A DNA stretch of 64,000 nucleotides from RPQJ01 sp046347155 (GTDB taxonomy: Bacteria; Pseudomonadota; Gammaproteobacteria; Steroidobacterales; Steroidobacteraceae), in assembly GCA_046347155.1 (NCBI GenBank), contig JAXMGT010000001.1, forward strand, positions 124,001-188,000, written 5' to 3'. Positions 40,562-49,536 of this stretch are shown here, piece by piece. The translations under genes and the position numbers were made by a program. Below the pieces are notes generated by a model. That model saw only the letters and a list, made by a program, of their open reading frames with translations. It made no database searches and was not told the origin of the DNA. The first letter of the stretch is position 1, and every line of letters starts with the position of its first letter.

Positions 40562-41916
40562 TGGGATCGAGCACCGTGCTGGTCGTCGAGGACGATGCGG
40601 AACTCCGGGACGCGCTCTGCGACACGCTCGCGCGGGCCGGCCACCGGGCGCGGCCCGCGGCCGACGGCGCGACGGCGCTCGACGCGCTCGCCGACGGCGG
40701 GATCGACGTCGTCGTGAGCGACCTGCAGATGGAGCCGATGCACGGCGCGGACCTGCTTGCGGCGATCCGCGCCCGCCAGCCGTCGATGCCGGTCGTGCTG
40801 ATGACGGCCTACGGCAGCATCCGCGAAGCCGTCTCGCTGATGCGCTCCGGCGCGACCGAGTACATCGTGAAGCCGTTCGAGGCGCGCGAACTGGCGACGC
40901 TGGTCGGTCGCTACGCGCCGCCCGAGGGCGAGGACGACGGACTCGTCGCGGTCGACCCGCTGAGCCGCGAACTGAAGCAGCTCGCGCGTCGGCTCGCACA
41001 GACCGACACGACGGTGCTGCTCACCGGCGAGAGCGGCACGGGCAAGGAGGTCTACGCGCGGTTCCTGCACCGCTCGTCCGCACGCGCCGCCGGGCCGTTC
41101 GTGCCGATCAACTGCGCCGCGATCCCGGAGACGATGCTCGAGGCGATCCTGTTCGGCTACGAACGCGGTGCGTTCACGGGCGCCCAGGGCAGTCACGCGG
41201 GCAAGTTCGAGCAGGCGCACGGCGGCACGCTGCTGCTTGACGAGGTCTCCGAGATGCCGCTCAACCTGCAGTCGAAGCTGCTGAGGGTGCTGCAGGAGCG
41301 CGAGGTCGAGCGGCTCGGGTCGAGCCGCACGGTCACGCTCGACACGCGGGTGATCGCGGCGACGAACCGGCCCCTGCGGCGCCTCGTCGAGCAGGGCCGG
41401 TTCCGCGAGGACCTGTACTACCGGCTCAGTGTCTTCCCGCTCGAGATACCGCCGTTGCGCAGCCGGCAGGGCGACGTCGTCCCGTTGTTCCAGGCTTCGC
41501 TGCGCCGCCACTGCCGCGGCGGGCGCAGCGTGCCCGAGCTCACGGCCGAGGCCGTGCGCTCGCTCGTCACGCACGCCTGGCCGGGCAACGTGCGCGAGCT
41601 CGACAACCTTGCGCAGCGGGCACTCGTGCTGCTGCACGGCGACGTGATCTCGACCCCGCACCTGCACTTCGAGGCCGGCCCGGCGCCGACGCCCGCCGCC
41701 GCCGCGCCGGCCGTCGCCGCGACGCCCGCGGCGGCGGCACCCGCGCGCCTCGACGACGCGCTGCGCAGCAGTGAAACGCAGCTGATCCTCGACGCGCTCG
41801 AACGCGGGCGTGGCAGCCGCAAGCGTGCCGCGGAGCTGCTCGGGATCAGCCCGAGGACGCTGCGCTACAAGCTCGCGCAGATGCGCGCCGCCGGCGTGCA
41901 GCTGGCGGGCGCCTGA
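40561..41916 (+). CDS. fleR: flagellar response regulator FleR (sigma-54 activator)
   Basis: 451-residue NtrC-type regulator. The receiver domain has VEDD at 9-12, phospho-acceptor Asp54 (VSDLQM) and Lys104 (IVKPFEA). The AAA+ domain has GESGTGKE at 156-163, GAFTGAQ and GTLLLDEVSEM. The HTH is SRKRAAELLGISPRTLRYKL. An Ala/Pro-rich linker joins the last two domains. Expected to activate middle-class sigma-54 genes such as the flgB operon. Confidence 0.96.
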   Translation: MGSSTVLVVEDDAELRDALCDTLARAGHRARPAADGATALDALADGGIDVVVSDLQMEPMHGADLLAAIRARQPSMPVVLMTAYGSIREAVSLMRSGATEYIVKPFEARELATLVGRYAPPEGEDDGLVAVDPLSRELKQLARRLAQTDTTVLLTGESGTGKEVYARFLHRSSARAAGPFVPINCAAIPETMLEAILFGYERGAFTGAQGSHAGKFEQAHGGTLLLDEVSEMPLNLQSKLLRVLQEREVERLGSSRTVTLDTRVIAATNRPLRRLVEQGRFREDLYYRLSVFPLEIPPLRSRQGDVVPLFQASLRRHCRGGRSVPELTAEAVRSLVTHAWPGNVRELDNLAQRALVLLHGDVISTPHLHFEAGPAPTPAAAAPAVAATPAAAAPARLDDALRSSETQLILDALERGRGSRKRAAELLGISPRTLRYKLAQMRAAGVQLAGA

Positions 41917-41934
41917 GGAACCGGGGGCACCACG

Positions 41935-42249
41935 ATGAGTGACATGGCGATCCAGCAGCTCCTCGCGCAGATGCGCACGCTCGCCGCGCAGATCGAACCG
42001 GGCGCGGGGCCGGCCGCGACGCAGGGCCCCGGGTTCGGCGGGGCACTCGAGCAGGCGATGCGTTCCGTGAACGACCAGCAGGTCCGCGCGACGGACCTCG
42101 CCGCGTCACTCGAGGCCGGCGCGCCGGGCCTCGACGTGTCGCAGGTGATGATCGAGGTGCAGAAGGCCGGCGTCGCGTTCAAGGCGATGACCGAGGTGCG
42201 CAATCGCCTGGTGAGCGCGTACCAGGAAATCATGAACATGCCGGTGTGA
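41935..42249 (+). CDS. fliE: flagellar hook-basal body protein FliE
   Basis: 104-residue MS ring-rod adaptor. The C-terminal block VMIEVQKAGVAFKAMTEVRN and LVSAYQEIMNMPV is diagnostic. It starts 18 nt after fleR with no separate sigma-54 element visible, so it may be transcribed from the fleS promoter. Confidence 0.95.
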   Translation: MSDMAIQQLLAQMRTLAAQIEPGAGPAATQGPGFGGALEQAMRSVNDQQVRATDLAASLEAGAPGLDVSQVMIEVQKAGVAFKAMTEVRNRLVSAYQEIMNMPV

Positions 42250-42282
42250 ACCGGGGAGGCCCAGCAGCGATGAAGCACTCCG

Positions 42283-43947
42283 ATGGCTGAGGCACCTGCG
42301 GCGGCACCGCCGAGACCGGGCGGGCGGCGTATCCCTGGCGCGCGCAGCCTCGGGCTGCTGGTCGGCGTCGCGGCGAGCGTCGCGATCGGCGTCGGCGTCG
42401 TGCTGTGGAGCCAGCGCCCGGACTTCCAGTTGCTCTACGGCAGCCTGAGCGACCGCGACCAGGGCGGCGTCGTGCAGGGCCTCGAGGGTGCCGGGATCCC
42501 GTACCGGATATCCGGCGACGCGGTGCTGGTGCCGGCCGACAAGGTGGACGAGGCACGGCTCAAGCTCGCCTCGCAGGGGCTGCCGCAGAGTTCGTCCGTC
42601 GGTCTCGAGCTCGTCGACGAGGACAAGGGCTTCGGCACCAGCCAGTTCATGGAGAACGCGCGCTACCAGCACGCACTCGAGACGGAACTCGCGCGGACGA
42701 TCGCGACGCTGCAGCCCGTGCGCAGCGCGCGCGTGCACCTCGCGCTCACGCGCTCGTCCGCGCTGCTGCGCAACCGCAGCCCCGCGAGTGCCTCGGTGCT
42801 CGTCAACCTGTACCCCGGGCGCACGCTCGACCCGGAACAGATCGCGGCGATCACGCACCTCGTCGCCTCGAGCATCCCGGATCTCGACGCCACGCGCGTG
42901 ACGCTGATTGACCAGTCCGGGAAGCTCCTGAGCGCGCCCGGCAGCGGCGAGACGCTCGACCGGACGGCCGCGCAGTTCGACGTCGTGCACCGGATCGAGG
43001 ATGCCTACCAGCGCCGGATCATCGGCCTGCTCGAGCCGTTGACCGGTCCCGGGCGCGTGCGCGCCGAGGTGAACGCCGCCATGGACTTCACCGAGGCGGA
43101 GGAGGTGAGCGAGCAGTACGGCACCGACCGAACGGCGCTGCGGAGCGAGCAGACCTCCGAGGACGTGCGTCGCAACGGCGACGACGCGCAGGGCGTGCCG
43201 GGTGCGCTGAGCAACCAGCCGCCCGACGCCGCGGTCAGCGCCACGGTGGCCTCGCAGGCCGCCCCCCCGGCCGGTGCACCGGGCGCGGGACCGGCAGGCA
43301 GCGGTGCGACCGGCCCGGACGCGGCGGGCGCAACGGACGCGACCGCGGCCGGTCCCGTCAGTCTGTCGCGCAAGGCGACCCGCAACTACGAGATCGACCG
43401 AACGCTGAGCCGCAGGAAGCCGACGGTGGGCACGCTGAGACGGCTGACGGTCGCCGTGCTCGTCGACGCCGCGGCCGCGCCGGCCGGCGCCAACGCCGGT
43501 GCGCCGAACGCGGCAGGCGCGGCGCCCGCCGACGTCGAGCGGATGACCACGCTCGTGAAGCAGGCGATCGGCTACGACGAGCAGCGCGGAGACTCGGTCA
43601 GCGTGATCACGGCGGCGTTTCAGCCCGAGGCGACCGGCACCCCGGAGGACGGCCCGGCCGTGTGGCGCAGCCCGGCCGCGTTCGGGATCCTGAAGCAGGT
43701 GCTCGGCGCCGCGCTCGTCGCGCTGATCGTCTTCACAGTGCTGCGACCGGTGGCGCGGCGCATCGCCGAGCCGCCAGCCGTCGTGCCGGAACTCGTCGGC
43801 GGCCGGCCCGGTGCGCTGCCGGGTGGCGCGCCGCTGCTGCAGGGCATGAACCCCGAGCAGCAGATGGCGGCGGCCCGCAATCTCGTCGGACAGGACCCGC
43901 GACGGGTCGCCCAGACGATGCGACGGTGGCTCGAAGGCGATGGCTGA
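42283..43947 (+). CDS. fliF: flagellar MS-ring protein FliF
   Basis: 554-residue inner-membrane ring protein. Two membrane helices (about 26-45 and 466-488) flank a periplasmic YscJ/FliF domain with YGSLSDRDQGGVVQGLEGAG and ALETELARTIATLQPVRSAR. A Gly/Ala/Pro-rich linker is at about 325-365. The cytoplasmic C-terminus that binds FliG (LVGQDPRRVAQTMRRWLEGD) is intact and overlaps fliG by 8 nt. Confidence 0.97.
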   Translation: MAEAPAAAPPRPGGRRIPGARSLGLLVGVAASVAIGVGVVLWSQRPDFQLLYGSLSDRDQGGVVQGLEGAGIPYRISGDAVLVPADKVDEARLKLASQGLPQSSSVGLELVDEDKGFGTSQFMENARYQHALETELARTIATLQPVRSARVHLALTRSSALLRNRSPASASVLVNLYPGRTLDPEQIAAITHLVASSIPDLDATRVTLIDQSGKLLSAPGSGETLDRTAAQFDVVHRIEDAYQRRIIGLLEPLTGPGRVRAEVNAAMDFTEAEEVSEQYGTDRTALRSEQTSEDVRRNGDDAQGVPGALSNQPPDAAVSATVASQAAPPAGAPGAGPAGSGATGPDAAGATDATAAGPVSLSRKATRNYEIDRTLSRRKPTVGTLRRLTVAVLVDAAAAPAGANAGAPNAAGAAPADVERMTTLVKQAIGYDEQRGDSVSVITAAFQPEATGTPEDGPAVWRSPAAFGILKQVLGAALVALIVFTVLRPVARRIAEPPAVVPELVGGRPGALPGGAPLLQGMNPEQQMAAARNLVGQDPRRVAQTMRRWLEGDG

Positions 43948-44938
43948 GCCGGCGCGGATGGACGGCGTCGAGCGCGCGGCGATCCTGCTGATGTCGCTCG
44001 GCGAGCAGAGCGCCGCGACGGTGCTGCGTCACCTCGGGCCCGCCGAGATCCAGCGCCTCGGCGCCGCGATGAACCAGCTGAAGGGCGTGACCCGCGGCCA
44101 GGTCGAGGCGGCGATCGGCGCGTTCATGCAGAGCGTCGACGAGGACACCTCGCTCGGGATCGGCAAGGATGAATACGTGCGGCGGGTGCTGGCCGGTGCG
44201 GTCGGCACCGAGCGCGCGGCGACGCTCGCCGAGCAGATCTTCACGAGCAGTGGCAGCCGCGGCATCGAGACGCTGCGCTTCATGTCGCCTCGCGCGGTCG
44301 CCGACGTCATCGGCGGCGAGCACCCGCAGCTGATCGCCGTCGTGCTCGCCCACCTCGACAGCCGGCAGGGCGGCGAGATCGTCGCATTGCTGCCGCCGGC
44401 CGTGCGCACGGAGGTCGTGCGCCGCGTCGCGACGCTCACGGACCTGCCGCAGTCGGCGCTTGCGGAACTCGACGAGCTCGTCGAGAAGCGCGCAGGCCCG
44501 GCCGCCGAGGGTGGGCGCGCCGCGCGGGTGAGCGGCCTCAAGAAGGCCGCCGAGCTGTTGAACCAGGTGGGCGGCGGGCGCGACGCCGAGATCCTGGAGC
44601 AGCTCGAGCCCGACCTGGGGACGAAGCTCCGCGACCTGATGTTCGTGTTCGACGACCTGCTCGGCATCGACGACCGCAGCATGCAGGCGGTGCTGCGCGA
44701 GATCACGAGCGACGTGCTGATCGTCGCGCTGAAGGGTGCCGACCCGGCGATGCTCGACAAGGTGACGCGCAACATGTCGCAGCGCGCGGCGGAGATCCTG
44801 CGCGATGACATGGAGACGAAGGGCCCGGTCCGGCTGAGCGAGGTCGAGGCGGCGCAGAAGGAGATCCTGCAGACCGTCGCGCGCCTCGCAGAGGAAGGCA
44901 AGGTGATGCTGAGGCGTGGCGGCGAGGAATTCGTGTGA
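43940..44938 (+). CDS. fliG: flagellar motor switch protein FliG
   Basis: 332-residue switch protein that couples stator torque to the rotor. It has the N-terminal RAAILLMSLGEQSAATVLRH, the middle EHPQLIAVVLAHL (EHPQ motif) and the C-terminal torque helix with MFVFDDLLGIDDRSMQAVLR. All three domains are complete. Confidence 0.97.
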   Translation: MAEPARMDGVERAAILLMSLGEQSAATVLRHLGPAEIQRLGAAMNQLKGVTRGQVEAAIGAFMQSVDEDTSLGIGKDEYVRRVLAGAVGTERAATLAEQIFTSSGSRGIETLRFMSPRAVADVIGGEHPQLIAVVLAHLDSRQGGEIVALLPPAVRTEVVRRVATLTDLPQSALAELDELVEKRAGPAAEGGRAARVSGLKKAAELLNQVGGGRDAEILEQLEPDLGTKLRDLMFVFDDLLGIDDRSMQAVLREITSDVLIVALKGADPAMLDKVTRNMSQRAAEILRDDMETKGPVRLSEVEAAQKEILQTVARLAEEGKVMLRRGGEEFV

Positions 44939-44948
44939 GGGCCCGCGC

Positions 44949-45590
44949 TTGAGCGTGCGGGTCGTGAGCGCAGGCGAGCTCGCGGGATGCACCGCCTGGT
45001 CGCCGCCTTCGATGGGCGGTGCGCCCCGCGACGGTGCTGCGCTGACGCCGGCCGAAGTCGAGGCGCTGCGTCGCCGGACCGAAGCCGAGGGCTACGAGGC
45101 CGGGCGTCGCGCAGGGCACGAGGCCGGCCTGCGCGAGGTGCAGGCCGCCGCCGCGCGGCTCGACGTGGTGCTGCAGGCGCTCGCCCAGCCGTTCGCGGGC
45201 GTCGAGGCCGATGTCGAACACGAGCTCGCGTCGCTCGCGCTCGCGATCGCGCGCCAGCTGGTGCGCCGCGAGCTGAAGGCGGACCCGGCGCAGGTGGTGG
45301 GCGTCGTTCGCGACGCGCTGCAGGCGCTGCCGGTGTCCTCCCGTGACGTGAAGGTGTACCTCCACCCCGACGACGCGGAACTCGTCGGCCAGCACCTGCC
45401 GATGGTCGGCCAGGAACGGGCGTGGAGCATCGTGCTCGACCCGATGGTCACGCGGGGCGGCGCGCGGGTCACGACCGAGGCATCCCAGGTGGACGCGCGG
45501 CTCGAGACCCGGCTCGGCGCGCTGGCCGCCGAACTGCTCGGCGGCGACCGCGGGTTCGAGCGCGGCGAAGAGCCGCCGCCGGCGCCGTGA
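44949..45590 (+). CDS. fliH: flagellar export ATPase regulator FliH
   Basis: 213 residues. The GxxxG-like helix GYEAGRRAGHEAGLREVQAA and the C-terminal VTRGGARVTTEASQVDARLE domain match FliH, which binds FliI and docks it to FliN and FlhA. The start is uncertain: TTG at 44949 has GAGGG upstream, and GTG at 44955 is an alternative. Its stop overlaps the fliI GTG. Confidence 0.9.
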   Translation: MSVRVVSAGELAGCTAWSPPSMGGAPRDGAALTPAEVEALRRRTEAEGYEAGRRAGHEAGLREVQAAAARLDVVLQALAQPFAGVEADVEHELASLALAIARQLVRRELKADPAQVVGVVRDALQALPVSSRDVKVYLHPDDAELVGQHLPMVGQERAWSIVLDPMVTRGGARVTTEASQVDARLETRLGALAAELLGGDRGFERGEEPPPAP

Positions 45591-46963
45591 CGCTCGCCGA
45601 TGCGGTCGCCGGCCGCGGCGTGCGCTGGGCCGCACAGCTCCGGGCCGCGCGTGCGCGTGCGCAGGGCGGGCGCGGGCTCGTCGTCGAGGGCACGCTGTCG
45701 CGGATGGTCGGGCTCGCGATGGAGGCCGTCGGCATCGAGGCGCCGGTCGGTTCGCTGTTCCTGGTCGAGACCGCCGGCGGATCACGCGCCGAGGCCGAGG
45801 TGGTCGGCTTCTCCGGAGACCGGCTGTTCCTGATGCCCACCGGCGAGACGCGCGGACTGCGGCCCGGCGCGCGGGTGAGCCCCGCGCGCCACGACCTCGA
45901 GGTCCCGGTCGGACGGGGGCTGCTCGGTCGCGTCCTCGACGGCGCCGGCCGGCCGCTCGACGCGCTCGGCCGCATCGACCACGAGACACGGGTCCCGCTC
46001 GGCGGCCGTCCGATCAACCCGCTTTCGCGCCGCGCGATCCGCGACCCGCTCGACGTCGGCGTGCGTTCGATCAACGGCCTGCTGACGATCGGGCGCGGCC
46101 AGCGCATCGGGCTCTTCGCCGGCAGCGGCGTCGGCAAGAGCACGCTGCTCGGCATGATGACCCGGTTCACGACGGCCGACGTCGTCGTCGTCGGGCTGAT
46201 CGGCGAGCGCGGACGCGAGGTCGCCGAGTTCGTTTCGGAGATCCTCGGTCCCGACGGGCTGCGCCGCGCGGTCGTCGTCGCGGCGCCGGCCGACCACCCG
46301 CCGCTGATGCGCATGCACGCGGCGTGGCGCGCGACGGCGATCGCGGAACACTTCCGGGACCAGGGCCTCGAGGTGCTGCTGCTGATGGACTCGCTCACGC
46401 GCTTCGCGCAGGCGCAGCGCGAGATCGCGCTCGCGGTCGGCGAGCCGCCGGTGACCAAGGGCTACCCGCCCTCGGTGTTCGCCCGGCTGCCGCACCTGGT
46501 CGAGCGGGCCGGCAATGGCAGCGGCGCTCGCGGATCGATCACGGCGTTCTATACGGTGCTCGTCGAGGGCGACGACCGCGCCGACCCGATCGCGGACGCG
46601 AGCCGCGCGATCCTCGACGGGCACATCGTGCTCTCGCGGACGCTCGCGGAGGCCGGCGTCTACCCGGCCGTCGACGTCGAGGCGTCGATCTCGCGCGTGA
46701 TGCAGCAGGTCGTGCGACCGGAGCACGTGAGGCTCGCCCAGCGCCTGCGCCAGGTCTACTCGGTGTACCAGCAGAATCGCGACCTGATCGCGGTCGGCGC
46801 GTACCGCAGGGGCAGCGACCCGCGGATAGACGCGGCGATCGCCGCGTGGCCGGCGATCCTCGGCTATCTCGAGCAGGACATGGGCGCACGGGTCGGCTTC
46901 GACCAGGGTCGCATCGAACTGGAGCGGTTGCTCGCGGAGATTCCCGATGCCGCGCGGCCCTGA
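45587..46963 (+). CDS. fliI: flagellar export ATPase FliI
   Basis: 458-residue F1-beta-like ATPase of the type III export apparatus. Walker A is GSGVGKST (179-186), followed by GLIGERGREVAEF and the Walker B region VLLLMDSLTRFAQAQRE. The GTG at 45587 was chosen for the GTGA overlap with fliH and the normal N-terminal length. Confidence 0.97.
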   Translation: MTLADAVAGRGVRWAAQLRAARARAQGGRGLVVEGTLSRMVGLAMEAVGIEAPVGSLFLVETAGGSRAEAEVVGFSGDRLFLMPTGETRGLRPGARVSPARHDLEVPVGRGLLGRVLDGAGRPLDALGRIDHETRVPLGGRPINPLSRRAIRDPLDVGVRSINGLLTIGRGQRIGLFAGSGVGKSTLLGMMTRFTTADVVVVGLIGERGREVAEFVSEILGPDGLRRAVVVAAPADHPPLMRMHAAWRATAIAEHFRDQGLEVLLLMDSLTRFAQAQREIALAVGEPPVTKGYPPSVFARLPHLVERAGNGSGARGSITAFYTVLVEGDDRADPIADASRAILDGHIVLSRTLAEAGVYPAVDVEASISRVMQQVVRPEHVRLAQRLRQVYSVYQQNRDLIAVGAYRRGSDPRIDAAIAAWPAILGYLEQDMGARVGFDQGRIELERLLAEIPDAARP

Positions 46964-46984
46964 CGGACACGGGGGGCGTGAGCG

Positions 46985-47428
46985 ATGACCCGCTCGGGTC
47001 GCCTGAAGCCGATCGCCGAGGTCGCGGCGCGCGACGCCGAGGCCGCCGCGCGCGCAGTGACCGAGGCGCGCAACGCGCTTGCGTCCGAGGAGGCGCGACT
47101 CGCGGACCTCGCCGGCTACCGCCGCCAGTACGACGCGTCGCAGGCCACCGAGGGCATGACGCTGCCGTTCAGCCTCGCGAACCGGCACGCATTCGCGGCG
47201 CAACTCGACGAGGCGCTGCGCCTGCAGGAACAGCGCGTCGTCGCGTGCCGGGCGGAACTCGAGCGACGCGTCGAGGAGTGGTCGGCGCTCCGGCGGCACG
47301 GTCACGCGATGGAGCGGCTGGTCGGCCGCTGCGCGGGCGAGGAGGCGCGCGAGGCGGAGCGCAGCGAGCAGCGCAGCCTCGACGACTCGAGTGTCTCGCG
47401 CCAGGTGGGAGCGACGCGACGGGACTGA
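46985..47428 (+). CDS. fliJ: flagellar export protein FliJ
   Basis: 147-residue coiled-coil stalk protein of the export ATPase. It is almost entirely helical and charged (RDAEAAARAVTEARNALAS; QEQRVVACRAELERRVEEW), starting 21 nt after fliI. Assignment rests on coiled-coil nature, size and invariant position. Confidence 0.9.
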   Translation: MTRSGRLKPIAEVAARDAEAAARAVTEARNALASEEARLADLAGYRRQYDASQATEGMTLPFSLANRHAFAAQLDEALRLQEQRVVACRAELERRVEEWSALRRHGHAMERLVGRCAGEEAREAERSEQRSLDDSSVSRQVGATRRD

Positions 47429-47435
47429 ACCGCGG

Positions 47436-47452
47436 TGGCACGGGGCTTGCTT
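47436..47452 (+). promoter_or_regulatory. sigma-54 promoter of fliK
   Basis: TGGCACGGGGCTTGCTT has GG (47437-47438) and GC (47449-47450) at the right spacing, 8 nt after the fliJ stop. The predicted start is near 47462. Confidence 0.88.
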
Positions 47453-47495
47453 GGATCCGGGGGCCGCATCGCGCGGCGCTCGCGGGCCCGAACAC

Positions 47496-48791
47496 TTGGA
47501 CGCACCGACGCTCGTACTCCAGGACACGCCGTCCGCCACGGCCACGCCCGCGGCGGCACGGGCCGCGCGGCCGCGCGGCCCGGGTCTCGACACGCCCGCC
47601 GGCGCGGATTTCGCGGCGCTGATGGCATTGGTCGCGCCGACCCCGCGGCCACCGGCGGGCGGCGCGCCGGTGCCGGCCGGCGGCGAAGCACTGCCCCCGG
47701 GCGGCAAGGGCTTGCCGATGCCGGGCTGCGGACTCGATGCCGCGCGACCCGGACTCCCGTGCGTCCCCGCCGACGCCGGTGTTGCCGCACCCGACGCCGC
47801 GGTCGCCGATGCGCTCGTGGACGCGCGTCTCGCAGGTCTCGCCGCGCTCGCGGGCGTGGTCCCGGATTCGGACGCCGCGCCGGCCGGGCCGGCCGCGCCG
47901 GCGCCCGCGGGCGGGAGCGGGTCGTCGGAGCCGACGCCGCTCGCATCGGGTCCGGCAACCGCGCTGCCGCCGCCGATGCCGGCGAAGGAACCGCTCGCCG
48001 GCGACCCCGTCGCCGCGCCGCCAATCGTGGCGCCCGAGACCCCGCCCCGGCCGGAGCGCGTGGTCGCGCGATCGTCCCGCGGGCACGGGAACGCGCCGTC
48101 GCCACCGGTCGCGCTCGCCCGGACCGAGGTGCCTGGCGATCGTTCGTTCGCGCCGGGCGATCCGGTCGCCTCGCCGACCTCGGATCCGACGGTCGTGGCC
48201 GTCGCGTCGGCCGGGCGTCACGCGGCTGAACCGGACGCACGCGACCCGGGCGCGCCGACGGGCGACGGCCCGGCGCCGCTCGCGAACGCTGCGCCGGTGA
48301 CCGTCGAGCGCTCGGCGTCGACGGCGGGCGCCTCCCCCGACGCGGTTGCAGACGCGTCGCCGGCGCACGGCCGGCTCGACGCGGAGACCGGCACGCCGCA
48401 ATGGCAGCGAGAACTCGGCCAGCGACTGGTCGAATCGGCCGCGCACGGCGTGCGCGAGATGCGCCTGCAGCTGCAGCCCGAGCACCTCGGGCCGCTCGAG
48501 GTGCGGTTGCGGCTGCACGACTCGCAGGTCGGCGTCTGGTTCGGAGCGTCGAGCGGTGAAGTGCGCGACGCGCTGCAGGACTCGCTGCCGCGGCTGCGGG
48601 AGATGTTGGCCGAGGGCGGACTCACGATGGCCGGCGCGTCGGTCGGCCAGCACTCGGGCGGTGCGCGCGAGCGCACACCGGTCGAGATGCCGTTCGTCGA
48701 GCCGCGATCGGCGGCGACCTCGTTCGTGCCGGCCGCCGACGTCTCGCGTGTGCGCGCCCCCTCCGGGCGACTGATCGACGCCTACGCCTGA
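47496..48791 (+). CDS. fliK: flagellar hook-length control protein FliK
   Basis: About 431 residues. A long Ala/Pro/Gly-rich, disordered N-terminal ruler (to about 300) is followed by the C-terminal export-switch domain with GVREMRLQLQPEHLGPLEVR and QDSLPRLREMLAEGGL. This layout is typical of FliK, which measures hook length and switches FlhB specificity. The start is uncertain: TTG at 47496 is the best placed after the promoter, but its ribosome-binding site is weak. Confidence 0.9.
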   Translation: MDAPTLVLQDTPSATATPAAARAARPRGPGLDTPAGADFAALMALVAPTPRPPAGGAPVPAGGEALPPGGKGLPMPGCGLDAARPGLPCVPADAGVAAPDAAVADALVDARLAGLAALAGVVPDSDAAPAGPAAPAPAGGSGSSEPTPLASGPATALPPPMPAKEPLAGDPVAAPPIVAPETPPRPERVVARSSRGHGNAPSPPVALARTEVPGDRSFAPGDPVASPTSDPTVVAVASAGRHAAEPDARDPGAPTGDGPAPLANAAPVTVERSASTAGASPDAVADASPAHGRLDAETGTPQWQRELGQRLVESAAHGVREMRLQLQPEHLGPLEVRLRLHDSQVGVWFGASSGEVRDALQDSLPRLREMLAEGGLTMAGASVGQHSGGARERTPVEMPFVEPRSAATSFVPAADVSRVRAPSGRLIDAYA

Positions 48792-48921
48792 GACCGACGC
48801 GACGGCAAACCGTCGCACGGCGTCGGAGATCCATCGCGCCGGGTCGCGCCGCGGTGCCCGTCCGGGTCCCGGGCGGGCGGAATGGCCCTGAATCGCAGGC
48901 CCCACGTGCCAGCGGGCGCGC

Positions 48922-48938
48922 TGGCACGCCATTTGCTC
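48922..48938 (+). promoter_or_regulatory. sigma-54 promoter of the fliL operon
   Basis: TGGCACGCCATTTGCTC has GG (48923-48924) and GC (48935-48936) with exact spacing. The predicted start is near 48948; GGGAG precedes the fliL ATG. Confidence 0.9.
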
Positions 48939-48972
48939 TTCGTCACCGAAGAACGACTCCAGGGAGCCGCCC

Positions 48973-49536
48973 ATGGCCGAAGCGATCGCCGCCGTAGAGC
49001 CCGAACCGACGCCCGTGCGCGCGCCGCCCGCGGCCGCGAAGCCCGGCGTCGGCGGGATGATCGTGCAGGGGCTCGGGCTCACGCTCGTCGTGGCGGTCGG
49101 CACCCTCGCCGGACAGTTCCTGTACCAGCTCGTCGGGCACGCGGGTCCGGCCGGGCACGAGGCGCCCGCGGGCGACGGCAAGGCCGCGCCCGAGAGCGCG
49201 GCGCCGGCCGAGCCGGCGGCACCGCCCGTCTACCACGCGTTCGAGCCGCTGATCGTCAATTTCGACGAGAACGGCGAGCTGCGGTTCCTGCAGGTCACCG
49301 TCGAGGTGATGGCGCGCGACCCGAAGACGATCGCCGCGATCGAGGCGAACACGCCGGTGCTGCGCAACGACCTGCTGCTGCTCGTCGGAAGCAGCGACAT
49401 GAAGGCGCTGCTCACCCGCGAGGGCAAGGAGCAGTTGCGTGCGCAGGCGCTGAAGGAGGTCCAGACGACGATGGCCCGGCTGAGCCCGGGCAGCAAGGTC
49501 GAGGACCTGTACTTCACCGGCTTCGTGATGCAGTGA
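48973..49536 (+). CDS. fliL: flagellar basal body-associated protein FliL
   Basis: 187 residues with one membrane helix (about 29-50) and a periplasmic domain containing EPLIVNFDENGELRFLQVTV and TREGKEQLRAQALKEVQ. FliL surrounds the stator and supports torque. First gene of the fliLMNOPQR-flhB-flhA run under its own sigma-54 promoter. Confidence 0.95.
   Translation: MAEAIAAVEPEPTPVRAPPAAAKPGVGGMIVQGLGLTLVVAVGTLAGQFLYQLVGHAGPAGHEAPAGDGKAAPESAAPAEPAAPPVYHAFEPLIVNFDENGELRFLQVTVEVMARDPKTIAAIEANTPVLRNDLLLLVGSSDMKALLTREGKEQLRAQALKEVQTTMARLSPGSKVEDLYFTGFVMQ

Noticed and set aside
41890..41935. Possible sigma-54 promoter before fliE (GGCACC)
   Set aside because: There is no TTGC 5 nt downstream of the GGCAC, so GG/GC spacing fails.
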